Of a DNA stretch of 64,000 nt, positions 46,695 to 56,379 are shown piece after piece; within the stretch, counting starts at the first letter, position 1; the number at the start of each line of letters is the position of its first letter. The notes below the pieces were generated by a model. It saw nothing but the letters and a program-made list of their open reading frames with translations. It was not told where the DNA came from and did no database searches. Source of the DNA: Ilyonectria destructans. Taxonomy: Eukaryota > Ascomycota > Sordariomycetes > Hypocreales > Nectriaceae. Location of the stretch: assembly GCA_020740775.1 (NCBI GenBank), contig JAHEWK010000019.1, forward strand, positions 372,001 to 436,000, given 5' to 3'. The translations under genes and the position numbers were made by a program.

Positions 46695-46924
46695 GATTAA
46701 TTACCGTCGTGAAGACATCGAGATGTCTACAGAATCCCCTATGGGGCAAGACGACGTGCTAGGCTGGTGTCTACAGCTGAAGGAATCTAGGTACAGGGTA
46801 GCTAGCTTCGGCCGGAGCCGCCTGCTAATAATAGCCCGAGGCCGGGGCCACGGGCCCGGTGGGCCCGTGGCTCGGACCCGCAGTCCTGATATCACGTGTA
46901 AGACTAATATCCCTCCACGCGAGC
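46607..46924 (-). mobile_element. 5'-truncated Tad1-type LINE, copy C, with (CAA)29 tail
   Basis: The plus strand shows about 88 bp of (GTT)n at 46607-46694, the complement of a CAA tail, followed by the 3'-UTR block shared with 55850 and 13130 (GATTAATTACCGTCGTGAAG, GACGTGCTAGGCTGGTGTCT). Homology ends near GCGAGCC at 46924. It inserted into the OrsD-like pseudogene. No target duplication could be identified with certainty. Confidence 0.85.
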
Positions 46925-47972
46925 CTGCTAATCCAGATGTAGAGTTATGCGCCGAGCTGTAGGCGAGGGAGCACCATTGTATCCCCATAACTGCTGTATA
47001 GTAAACGATGACCGAAGATGACATGTTTCCAGCGGGATCTTGATGCGTCCAAAACATCATTGAAAGCTGGAACAAGGCCTCGGATAACTGCAGCCAATAG
47101 CCAGACGGAAGACAAAATTCGGGTTCACCGTGTCTTGTTTGATGATTTATTTCTATTTCCTCGGTCTCTTCGGGATCCATATTTTCATCAGCGTCTTCGT
47201 CGGTATCCTCGTCGGTATCTTCACCAGTCTCAGTATCCTCAGTGTCGGAGTCGAAGTCGCAGTCGGAGTCGGAGTCGTTGCCCCCCTCATGCCACTCCTC
47301 GCCCGCATATTCCCGATCTGCATCATCCGAATCATCGCTAACGTCGTCTCTCGCAAGCTGCAATTGACGTGCTAGGTACAAGACGTGCTGCATTATCTTC
47401 ACCTCCTTTAATCCTAGGCGTAAATTGAAAACCTCCCGGCGTTGTCGCGTCGGGTATTGCAGAACGCGAAAGATGAAGCAGATAAACCTTTTCCAGATAG
47501 CTAAGTATCTCTTAAAGCTTGGTATGACCCGAAATCCATACGGCCAGAAAGCGTCTTTTGAGTATGTATTCAGCCAACAGCGAGACGTATATGGCGTTCG
47601 ATCGAGTGTAGCCCTTGCCCTGTCGAACATAAGGTCAAGGCCGTGAAGGATAATACGCAGCTGGGCTTCGGTATCAGAAGAGCTCCATAAGGGACATCCC
47701 TGCCACTGGCCGAGCAAATAGCCTTCACTTTTCACGGGACCTGGTTGCTGTGCCGAGGCGGCAATGACATCGAGTGGCCGATTACGGAACAGCTCGGGCC
47801 AACGAGTATGCTGGAGCCATGGAGTCGTCTCGCTCTGTTCAGCGACCCCGCTGTGTTCGATCTGAGTGCTTTCGAAAGACTTTTTCATGATGATACTGGT
47901 CACTATCTTTACGGTTGGATATTTGAGGGTGACAGATGACAAAGATGCTGATGAAACTTTCCAAGTCAGCAA
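46925..47972 (-). pseudogene. OrsD-like (DUF3505-type) protein fragment, interrupted by LINE
   Basis: The minus-strand frame reads TPWLQHTRWPELFRNRPLDV near the N terminus, then KRYLAIWKRFICFIFRVLQY, a long acidic Asp/Glu tract encoded by GA-rich repeats (about 47330-47170), and VIVYYTAVMGIQWCSLAYSS before the LINE junction. This order matches a dispersed fungal family annotated as orsellinic-acid cluster protein D/DUF3505. That match is from memory. The N-terminal C2H2 half and the C terminus are absent. The frame runs on into the LINE, giving a chimeric end. Probably non-functional. Confidence 0.6.
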
Positions 47973-48321
47973 AATCCGTACGGTTGCAGTCCATTGACGG
48001 GTAGGGGGACACGTCTCACGCGCGTCAACGCGTTAGGCTCGCCCAAACAGTTTAAACTCAAATTCATCGATAGGTAACACCGACTTCAGCTATCATGCCC
48101 GAAGATTCGTAAAGACAAGGGGGTGATGGAAGGGCAGCCAGCCAATTAAATGATTAGAACCCCACTTTGACCTGAAATTTGATCCGTGTGTCCCTATTGA
48201 GAAGCTTCTTTCTGGTGAAAGTGAAGTGCGGGGCATCACAGGGGGTCATGGGCCAATGGCAACGCGTACGAAGCACTTTCAGCGAAAGTGGGAGGAACGA
48301 TAAGGATGTAGGGTTCCATAC
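47973..48321. other. No supported gene
   Basis: Short stretches of normal composition. A weak relic of the upstream part of the OrsD-like gene might be expected but is not recognisable. Confidence 0.3.
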
Positions 48322-48483
48322 TGATGCGTGGGTCATGTGGACCATGGGGGTCAGGTTATGATGTAGAAAGTAAGATGTCTTGTCTATGGATAACCTGAGC
48401 AGATTGTCTTATATGACGGCTAACTGCTCAGTAGATGCCTGGCTTGCCAGGCATCCCTAGGATACGGCTAGCTGCACGCATCA
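48322..48483 (+). mobile_element. 162-bp foldback MITE, copy C
   Basis: Least decayed copy: ends TGATGCGTG and CACGCATCA, with hairpins CTGAGCAG...CTGCTCAG and GATGCCTGGC-TT-GCCAGGCATC both perfect. Same orientation as copy A. No 5-bp duplication is visible (flanks CATAC and ATCAC). Confidence 0.8.
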
Positions 48484-48659
48484 ATCACCAACGTAAGACG
48501 CAGCGGTCTGCTGGATGATACAAGCCGGTTAAATAAAAGATGCCATTTCGTTCCGTCCCTCTACAACTAATCTACAAGACTTCAATAATTGGAGCCTGAT
48601 CGGCCAACTCCATGACATATATCATTAAAAACATTTTAGGTTGCCCTCTATTCCCTGTC
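48484..48659 (-). other. 3' flank of the sulfatase-like gene
   Basis: 176 bp, AT-leaning near 48570-48640, between the MITE and the stop codon at 48660. AATAAA is not seen; ATTAAA-like motifs on the minus strand may serve for 3' processing. Confidence 0.35.
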
Positions 48660-51248
48660 TTACCCCTGATGATCAAAACGCCAGCGTTTGCTATTCTCTT
48701 TGACAAACCAACGGGTTATAAAAGCCCCCTCTTCGGCCCATTCCGCCACCTCGCGGCCATATTTTTCTTCCACACTCTGCAAAAATGACACAAAGTCCAA
48801 GTTCTGTATGGAATCATGTTCGTGCGGGTCGGATGTAAGATTGCTTAATATCCAGGCGACGTTCTCGATAACAGGGACCACCAGGCGTCGTTCGGGATAC
48901 CGGGCGTCGCGGACGGTGAGCATGGCTCGACCGGGGTTCGTAACTGTAAATTGCCATTGCCCTTGACCGGTTTGGCTATTGACCACATTCAAAGGTCGTA
49001 GAAGAGATTGTCCTTCGTAGTTATAGATGAGGTCCATCGCGACTTGCCGGCTTGCATTATTCAAGGACCCAGTCTCGAGAAGGATGTCGAGAATCGTAGG
49101 CAGGATCTGGGAAGATTGCACAGCATCGTGAGAGTCAAAGGCTGGTAGTTGAGGATGTGAAAGAACCAGAGGGACGTGAGAAACGCCGATATTAGGGTTA
49201 TAGTATGGGGAGGCGATATTATTTTCGGGTAGGGAGACGCCATGATCTCCGAGAAAGATGACCAAGGTCTCGTTGGCGACGCCTTGCTTGTCTAATATGT
49301 TGAGAACCTTGCGAATCCAATTATCACCGTAACCCTCAGTGTTGATATAACGAGACATCATGTCGAGGCCCTTGGCCATAGGGACGTATTTCTCTTTTTT
49401 GGGCAAATGAAAGCGGTGGTGAGTGGTGCTCGTGATATGTGTCAGGAACACTCGATCGTTGGTGTCGTTGGCATCAGCAAAAATATCAGTGATGTAGTCT
49501 TCAAGTGGATCCTCCTCGAAGGCGAACTCGTTAATGTTTGGCAGCGTGACGGGGCCATGTTTTGCAGCTGAGCTGCGAAGGTACTCTCGATCGATAGTGT
49601 TTTCTTTTGGGAAGCCCATTGCAGCCATCAGATTATCATGGTTATCGTAATCAAGTGTCGCCGCCTGGAAATAATACGACTTCCAATTGGACCCCCGCTC
49701 GGTCGTCTTCTTCTGGGTCCCTTCCACCCTGTTCAGGGCTTCGAAAAGGTGAGGCAGACAAGGTTGGTAGAAATGATGACTGTATTCGAGATTGAAGTCA
49801 CCAACTAATGGCGCCACGCCGCAGATCGTGCCAACCAAGCTCTTAAGCGTATATGTTCCGGCAGTATGCGCATTGGCGAAGCGAATGCCGCCGCGCTTCT
49901 TCCTTTCGTCGTGATCAAATCCGTCATCATAGTCGCCCGTAATGAAGTTGGCAGTTGGGGTCAGCTTGGCGAGCCTGTCTTGGGCCTCCTGAGGAAGTTG
50001 GTGATCAGGAAATGTCTCGGCGAAGCGATTCCAAACCAGGCCGTTCTTTTTAATAGGGAATACATCGTTTCTGGTGCTTTCGAGAAGAAAGAGTACAACG
50101 TGTCGGACTGAAATATCTTGCAGCTTGCCGCGCAGAGATTCCAGCAAGGGCTCATCGAGGTTGGAAATCTTCAATGGGTCGGCGGCGGCGTTATAGTGTG
50201 TCTCATTTGTATACCAATCCTCAAACCCTCTAGGGGGTGTGCCTTTTGGCAGCCAGCTATAAGGTGTCGTTCGGGTAAGGGCTGATCGCTCGTCCCAACC
50301 ACGCTGGATGCTGTTTCCGAAGTAAGAAGGCAAATCGTCTAGAAATGGCGACGTCGAAGCAAAGTCGATGAATGGTAAAAGCCCGCTGGTCCATGAGAGG
50401 AAAATCAGGGAGGAGTCTTTAGGCCTCAGGAGTGATAGGATGAAGAGAGCCGTGAGAAGAATAGTGACCACAATATACGGTAAGGCATGCAGGACGTACT
50501 TGATTGATGGCCACCCCGGATTTTCGCGTGTGTTAAATCCTCTTGATGAAGGAGGTGAGGATAGCGACGGTAATTTGGGTTTCTCGCTGTATCTAAGGTA
50601 GCTTCTAAGGCTCAAGTCGTCGTCATCCTTACTGGACCAGTCACTTAAGCGGCGCCTGGCGTATCGTTGGGGGATTAGATCGTAGCTATTTCGAAAGCTG
50701 AGGTAGGGATCCAGTTTACGTCCAATAATGGCGACGGGCCAATTGACAATATCCGCACCTATTCCAAAGAGCCCATAGCAGGCGCCTTGCAGTAGCCCGC
50801 TCAAAAGAATGAAACCCAGCACGACCACAATTAAGGTCATAAGCCCAGAGAGAAGAATGGCCCTCGACGTCGGATCGGAGGCAAAGCCAATATTCCGCCA
50901 ATGGATTTCGGATCCTGCGACGACGTAAAAGGTGACAGATATGATACCTAGGACGGTATTGTAGGATATTAAACAGCTGGTGATAGTTATGACGAAAAGA
51001 CGTAGCTTGCCCGGAACACCAGGCAACCAGCGGCTAAGGAGAAGTCTGATAGAAAGAAGAAGAAGTATATCCTGGGTAAAGAATGAAAAGAAGAAGAGCA
51101 GCATTCGCTTCGGTGCCACTGAAAGTCGGTGGTTGTGAAGGTGTGTGCCCTTGGTGCCACAGACAGCCAAGGCGACGAGAGTAAAGATGAATCGTCGGTT
51201 GGCGAGGCGTGAGCCAACACGCGTAAGCCATGTGAAGTTTCGGCTCAT
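48660..51248 (-). CDS. Membrane sulfatase / LTA-synthase-like alkaline phosphatase superfamily protein
   Basis: Intact single-exon 862-aa protein. An N-terminal membrane domain has four or five helices in residues 20-160 and another near 250-275 (ALPYIVVTILLTALFILSLL). A large extracytoplasmic catalytic domain follows. Catalytic positions expected for the LtaS/sulfatase fold are visible: LFLLESTRND (Glu near 390), HTAGTYTLKSL (candidate Thr nucleophile near 465), FLTHITSTTHHRFH (near 601-614) and VIFLGDHG (Asp/His near 668). It probably transfers or hydrolyses a phosphate, phosphoglycerol or sulfate ester at the membrane surface; substrate unknown. Many ascomycetes carry one such protein. The ATG at 51248 is the first Met and no intron is needed. 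Confidence 0.9.
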   Translation of the reverse strand: MSRNFTWLTRVGSRLANRRFIFTLVALAVCGTKGTHLHNHRLSVAPKRMLLFFFSFFTQDILLLLSIRLLLSRWLPGVPGKLRLFVITITSCLISYNTVLGIISVTFYVVAGSEIHWRNIGFASDPTSRAILLSGLMTLIVVVLGFILLSGLLQGACYGLFGIGADIVNWPVAIIGRKLDPYLSFRNSYDLIPQRYARRRLSDWSSKDDDDLSLRSYLRYSEKPKLPSLSSPPSSRGFNTRENPGWPSIKYVLHALPYIVVTILLTALFILSLLRPKDSSLIFLSWTSGLLPFIDFASTSPFLDDLPSYFGNSIQRGWDERSALTRTTPYSWLPKGTPPRGFEDWYTNETHYNAAADPLKISNLDEPLLESLRGKLQDISVRHVVLFLLESTRNDVFPIKKNGLVWNRFAETFPDHQLPQEAQDRLAKLTPTANFITGDYDDGFDHDERKKRGGIRFANAHTAGTYTLKSLVGTICGVAPLVGDFNLEYSHHFYQPCLPHLFEALNRVEGTQKKTTERGSNWKSYYFQAATLDYDNHDNLMAAMGFPKENTIDREYLRSSAAKHGPVTLPNINEFAFEEDPLEDYITDIFADANDTNDRVFLTHITSTTHHRFHLPKKEKYVPMAKGLDMMSRYINTEGYGDNWIRKVLNILDKQGVANETLVIFLGDHGVSLPENNIASPYYNPNIGVSHVPLVLSHPQLPAFDSHDAVQSSQILPTILDILLETGSLNNASRQVAMDLIYNYEGQSLLRPLNVVNSQTGQGQWQFTVTNPGRAMLTVRDARYPERRLVVPVIENVAWILSNLTSDPHEHDSIQNLDFVSFLQSVEEKYGREVAEWAEEGAFITRWFVKENSKRWRFDHQG

Positions 51249-51589
51249 TTTGATAGATGAAGCCGTCGAAGGTATCGAGAGGTTGCGACTTCGTTCTGGT
51301 CAATTCGCAACGATCCTCGCAAGGCAAGAAGGGAAATGGTCGCGTGAGGGCTGCAGGGCTCAGCTGCTAACAAATTTCCCCATTCCACTAGAGCCTGACA
51401 GACAGAATTTGGCTAGGGCTCGGGAACAGTAGATCAGTAGAAATACTGGGCACATGCTGCCGATAAATAACGCTGCCCTGGGGCCTGGTACGCCTCGTGT
51501 GCTCAACAGAAAGCTCGTATCTAAATGCGGCTTACTCCACCCCGCGTTAGGCAATATAGAAAGAGGTATCGACTAACGCTTATAGGTAC
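51249..51589 (-). promoter_or_regulatory. Upstream region of the sulfatase-like gene
   Basis: About 340 bp with no other gene. No clear TATA or CCAAT on the minus strand. It ends at the minisatellite. Confidence 0.3.
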
Positions 51590-51670
51590 TTTGGGCTTGA
51601 CGAGGGGACTTTGGGCTTGACGAGGGGACTTTGGGCTTGACGAGGGGACTTTGGGCTTGATGAGCAAGGC
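51590..51670. repeat. 20-bp minisatellite, four copies
   Basis: Four copies of ACTTTGGGCTTGACGAGGGG, the last diverging to GATGAGCAAGG. A related G/A-rich repeat (CCCCGTGAAGGCTGA, CCGGTGAAGGCTGA, CCCCGTAAGGGCTGA) lies at 51867-51920. Confidence 0.9.
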
Positions 51671-52052
51671 CTGACTGCACGTTTAGGGGGTGAAAGTGCA
51701 TTTCCTTGACAGCTTTGTCCGCCTCTCGCGCCTAGCTCAACGCTAGCTACCTTACTAGCATCAACTACGAGTACGGGAGGCTGTTTCAAGAGCCCAAAGG
51801 AAGAAGCAACATTGCCGAGGCAACCAATCATTATGAGGGTAAATGCACTAAGTACTTGCTGCTCCCCGTGAAGGCTGATTTTTCCGGTGAAGGCTGAGAG
51901 GTCCCCGTAAGGGCTGAAAGTGGCAGTCGCCGGAGTGCTGCTCACCAATAACCGCTAGGGCCTAGTCAGCTGCGCCATCTACCCCTGCAGTTACCGAAGG
52001 CGTAGCGGATGACTTTGCCGAGATTCTACGAGAGAGACTAGCACGGCCTTAT
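51671..52052. other. No supported gene
   Basis: A minus-strand 122-codon frame (51580-51948) reads through the minisatellite and lacks domain features. Not called. Confidence 0.35.
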
Positions 52053-54198
52053 CCCTTTGAGTGTCGTAAGACGGACGACACTTAGGTCACGGGATCCACC
52101 GGACCCCTGCTACAGCCGAGGTACCTAAAGTGACCTAAAGCATCGCCGGAATCAACCCCACCCAATTCACCGTACAATTCATTCTGTGTGCACTTATGGA
52201 TTCCCAACAGCTCTCCAGCCAGGCTGTCAATGCGTATGATGACAATAGCTTCATCCGTACTAGTGACAGCCGTCGCGAGCAGCCGACCGATAACACCTGC
52301 CGGCCGATACATGATCCGGTTCCGGATTGCGGTTATAACTTTGACCCGATGGTTATTCTAAGCCGGGCCCCTGAGATAACAGCCCTGCCCCCGGAGCCGC
52401 TGTCACTATTCCAGCAATTCCTACCTATTTCCCTAGTGGAAGGCTGGGCCCAGTACACCAATAGCTGGGTCAATCGCCGGCTCGAGCAGCATGAAGATGG
52501 CAGCTGCAGATTGAAGCCGCAGTCTCGGCTGCTGGCTTGGAAGCCGACCTCTGTTGCAGAAATCTACATATGACTTGCGATCTTGATGTATATGAGAATA
52601 CATATAGAGCCGCAGATCAAGCTTTATTGGAAGACTTCTCGATCCAAGGATCTACGCCCTATCTATCCAGTGATCAAATGGATGCCTTATAACCGATTCC
52701 AGCTGCTATCTCGGCATCTTCATATCTTTGACTTTACAACCATCGATAAGGACCCTGACACAAACTTCTACGGCCGCACCTTTATCCGGGTCAGGGCTTG
52801 GTCTGACTGTCTACAACACACGTCTACAGTCTATTACATTCCGGGCACATCTATTGCTGTAGATGAGTGTATGGTCCGCTTCCTCGGACAATCCCTTGAG
52901 ACAACAACAGTCCCTAACAAACCTATCCCCACGGGCTTCAAAGTGTGGGCTGTAGCCCAACAAGGCTATTTCAGGCGGTGGATTTGGCACCGGCCCGGCC
53001 GGAAGTTTGGGCCCGTTGGCATCCGGCTGAGCTACCGGCGCCTGCCGTCACAGCTGCGGCGGGCCCGGCAGCAGCAACAAGAGAGGAAGACGATTCATCT
53101 GAACCCGACCCAAGCTGTGGTTGTTGCCCTAGTAAATCTGCTGCCGGAGGCCAGATACCACGTATTTCTCGATAACCTATTCTCTTCCTGTGACCTCTTT
53201 CGCCGGCTCCGGCAATGCGGCCACGGCGCCACAGGCACAGCCCGCAGGAACTGTGGCATCTACAAGCCCCTTGTCAAGCTTAAAGCTACGGATAACACGG
53301 CTGCCGGCAGCCTCAAATTTAATGATATCAGGGTTTTCCCTACGGCAGATAACCAAGTCAGTCAGAGAGACAAGATTGTGTTGATTTTCCCTACTGATTT
53401 GTCTTCGGCTAGGTCAATCAGATCGCATGGAAAGACAACGCCCTCGTGTTATTCCTATCCACTGTACTGTGTTCAAGGGCACTGAGAGACTCGAACGTCA
53501 GAGGAAAAGACCGACAACAGACCAAATGCAAGCACGGCCAATACAGCGATTTTTTGGTACTGAGGCTGTCAAGCTGATTTCTATCCCGTCTATCGCTGCT
53601 GTTTACAATGATGAGATGGGTGCTGTAGATCGAGGTGACCAAATGCGGTCATATTGGAGCCCTACCCGCCGTGCCCGTAGGGGCGGCTGGAGGGCCCTAG
53701 CTTGGGACTTCCTGCTAGAAATAGCCCTTATTAACAGCTATATTTTACAGCAGCAAGGGCAGCTGCAGTGGAAGCCGGAGATGTCACAGGGCAATTGGCG
53801 GCAACGCCTTGTCAATGACCTTATCGCGAAGTATTCATCTGACAGTCATGCAAGACAGCGATTTCGGACTGGAGACGAATTTACGCCTGTTGCACAGCAC
53901 AAATGTGTCCGGAATAAGAATTGCTCAGCTTGTCAAGCTTGTAAAGGAATACGCCTTGGGGAGGGCCGGCAGCAGCAGCCGCTGCAAGCCGTCAGCAGCA
54001 ATAGGGGGGCCCGGAGACCAAAGCAGTCACGATACCGATGTCAGGAGTGTAATGTAGCTTTATGTAGATCCGGCAATTGTTGGGACTTCTATCACCATAT
54101 AAATTAGGTGGGGTTGAATGTACCTTTAATTTGCTTTACTCTGGTTGGCCAGACCCCCCTGCTCGTGACCTAAGTGTCGTCTTACGACACTCAAAGGG
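52053..54198 (+). mobile_element. piggyBac-like DNA transposon, complete ends
   Basis: A 2146-bp element whose ends both start CCCTTTGAGTGTCGTAAGAC and continue GACACTTAGGTCACG. The TIR carries a palindrome GTGTCGTAAGACGACAC; the left end has a 4-bp GACG duplication inside it. CCC at the tips is typical of piggyBac. The expected TTAA target duplication is not preserved (TTAT left, ATGA right). It encodes a DDE_Tnp_1_7-type transposase. It abuts the truncated pectinesterase fragment. Confidence 0.88.
52196..54107 (+). pseudogene. piggyBac-like transposase, one nonsense codon and one frameshift
   Basis: ATG at 52196 (MDSQQLSSQAVN). A TGA at 52571-52573 stands where Trp is expected; the frame continues through 53356. 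Intron 53357-53412 (GTCAGT...GCTAG) leads to VNQIAWKDNALVLFLSTV, then an ACTGT tandem duplication near 53460 shifts the frame, and the last 220 aa run to TAA at 54107. Catalytic Asp residues lie in SIAVDECMVRFLG, YHVFLDNLFSS and GAVDRGDQMRSYW. The C terminus has a Cys-rich domain (CVRNKNCSACQACKG, CQECNVALCRSGNCW) that in piggyBac binds TIR DNA. GC-rich and little RIP'd, suggesting more recent arrival than the gypsy elements. Confidence 0.9.
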
Positions 54199-54279
54199 AT
54201 GAGAGGCAACAAACAGGGATGAAGGGATGTGGCGCTGCTAGTGTTTGAGCAAGGATCTCGAAAGACCCTTCGTACTTAC

Positions 54280-54729
54280 CTAGTATCCGCTGTCTGCATA
54301 AGCACTTAGAGCAACAGCCTGGCTGCCTGAGCCGTAGGTGTTGGCGGCATTGATATTGTAGAGCTTGAAGTTTGGTGACTTGACATGGAGAGTTGCAGTT
54401 TCATCGTTGCCTAGTCCGTCGGCTTGGCTTTTCTTGCCGGTGATGGTGGCCTTGTTTCCTGCGTAGCTTGTTGTGTCTGTAGTATATCCGTAAATGGATA
54501 GTTGAGCCGCGCGGCTTGGCACTAAGACCTGCTCGGAGTACGTGCCTTGATCGATGAAGATGCACTGAGCGCGAGTTGAAGTGGTAGAGAGAGCGTTGAC
54601 AGCAGCCTGGATAGTGCTGTACTGGCCGCTGGACGGGGATTTCTTGACAACTAGATATCCGCTTGCGGCGGTTGTTCGGCTGGCAGCTAGAGCTGCGGTC
54701 GCAAAGCTGAGAGCGGCGAGAAGCTTCAT
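54280..54729 (-). pseudogene. Pectinesterase N-terminal exon fragment
   Basis: 149 codons from a signal peptide (MKLLAALSFATAALA) through GQYSTIQAAVNALS, CIFIDQGTYSEQVLVP, ITGKKSQADG and NFKLYNINAANTYGSGSQAV to ADSGY, the start of a carbohydrate esterase family 8 pectin methylesterase. It stops at TAG directly before an intact donor GTAAGT (54279-54274). The exons holding the catalytic Gln/Asp/Asp/Arg are absent; the sequence beyond is repeat DNA next to the piggyBac element. It would encode a secreted pectin-demethylating enzyme if complete; here it is a broken leftover. The promoter side (54730 upwards) looks retained. Confidence 0.85.
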
Positions 54730-55814
54730 GTTCCTGGTTCAGAAACAAATCGATCCGATAAAATATAAGTTAGTAGTACGGTTGTCCATTTCAAAAGTTC
54801 TATCCGAAGCTAGAGGCGCCACATCCCTTTATCCTTGTCGGGTACCTGAGGTACGTAGTGGACAAGCTAGTATTCTGGAGGCGTCCGCTACATCCCCTAT
54901 CGCTTCAGGGGCAGTAGGTACTGAAGGCCAAGGGTTAGTGATTGATGGTGTGCTATAGTCCCTGGGCTTTTAGGGCTTATGGGAGGAGAAAAGTACTATG
55001 TATTTATCCTCGACCTGATTGGTTGCCTTAATATCGTTGCTTTTTCCTTAGATAAAACTTTTGAAATAGTCCTCTGTAGATAGTCTGCTACCATAAGCCG
55101 AGTGGAATGGCCTTTATAACTACATTTTATGCGGGCCTCACATCGTATTACACCCTCACTGCAATTTGCCCTGTATGATTGTCGGTGACGAACACGATTG
55201 GTGGAGAATATTAGTTGGTAAGGAGTAGCATAAACACGAGCCTAGATCGGAGCCACCTTTTCCATGCCTACTCATAGATACATCTAACGGAAAACTATGG
55301 TAGACAAATGGCTAGCTATACGGGGGATCATTTAAAAAGTCCTGTCCCGCACTAGAGACGCCACATCCCTTAATCTTTATTAGGTACCTAGAGATACGGA
55401 TCCTTCGTGTTCGCTTATCTCTTCTCCATCGACCATACTTGTCGCCGCTTATCCGGCCAAACAGCATTCGACCCTTTGAACGAGTGGACCTTTTGATGTT
55501 CTAGAACACGACTGGGCCGATGTTAGACTGTCTCATTGGCTCCTTCGTAAAACTTTGTCTGCCGATTTCCGTTTGTTAAGAGGCGCCTTTAGCACCCTAA
55601 TCAGCTGTTCGGCAGCCTCATCCGAGGCAGTTCGATTTTTTTTTTATCTTGAATAACTTCTCAGCTCAGGTAGCGCCGTCTCTGCTCTGGGAGAAAAGGG
55701 TTGAAATGGAAGAGCGAAATTGGTGAGGCCCAAGTTGTTCTTGTATTCTTTTTTTTTTTTTTTTTTTTTAGCTCTATCCACTTAAGCAAAATACGCATTG
55801 AACTCAGTCTCGAG

Positions 55815-55815
<1 letters not shown>
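54730..55815. other. Intergenic region with dispersed short repeats
   Basis: A roughly 60-bp motif (CTAGAGGCGCCACATCCCTT...GGTACCT) occurs at about 54796-54856 and again at 55336-55398; an inverted shorter copy lies at 54213-54240. A second inverted pair (TTTCAAAAGTTCTATC near 54787, GATAAAACTTTTGAAAT near 55055) is probably the ends of a small MITE. A T24 homopolymer lies at 55746-55769. No gene. Confidence 0.5.
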
Positions 55816-55849
<34 letters not shown>

Positions 55850-56379
55850 ATTGATTAATTACCGTCGTGAGGGCATCCACAGAATCCCCTATGGGGCAAG
55901 ACGACGTGCTAGGCTGGTGTCTACAGGTACAGGGTAGCTAGCTTCGGCCGGAGCCGCTAGCTTAGCTAAGACTGACCTGGGCTGGAGCCACGGGCCCTCC
56001 GGGCCTGCAGTCTGATATCATGTGTAAGTCTAATATCCATGCGAGCCGAGATTGCGATCCTTCTTCCTCTTCTATCTAACAATTAAGCAGCCCTATTTGA
56101 CCTATTATTTCGTGCCCGACATCTGTCAGCAGGTATTCAGGGCGCAGCCTGACGACTGCAATATCATCTGATTTTTGAGGGAACTAGGGGAAAACCGCGT
56201 TCGAAGCTGCTGTGTAGCGCGGCGCGTCTTCAAGCCCGGGCTTGCGACCGGACCTTCCGACCACGCCGATAAATGAAAGATACAAAGGAATCGGGGGGGG
56301 GGGGAAGGAATGTGATATTGAGGATCAGGGGCCGAGGCGGCTGCTAACCGCAACTTCCGGGCGTTCTAGACGATGGCTC

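Noticed and set aside
46585..46962. Plus-strand poly-Leu frame across the GTT tract
   Set aside because: Antisense reading of the LINE CAA tail; no gene features.
51580..51948. 122-codon minus-strand ORF
   Set aside because: Its C terminus is the minisatellite and the rest has no recognisable feature.
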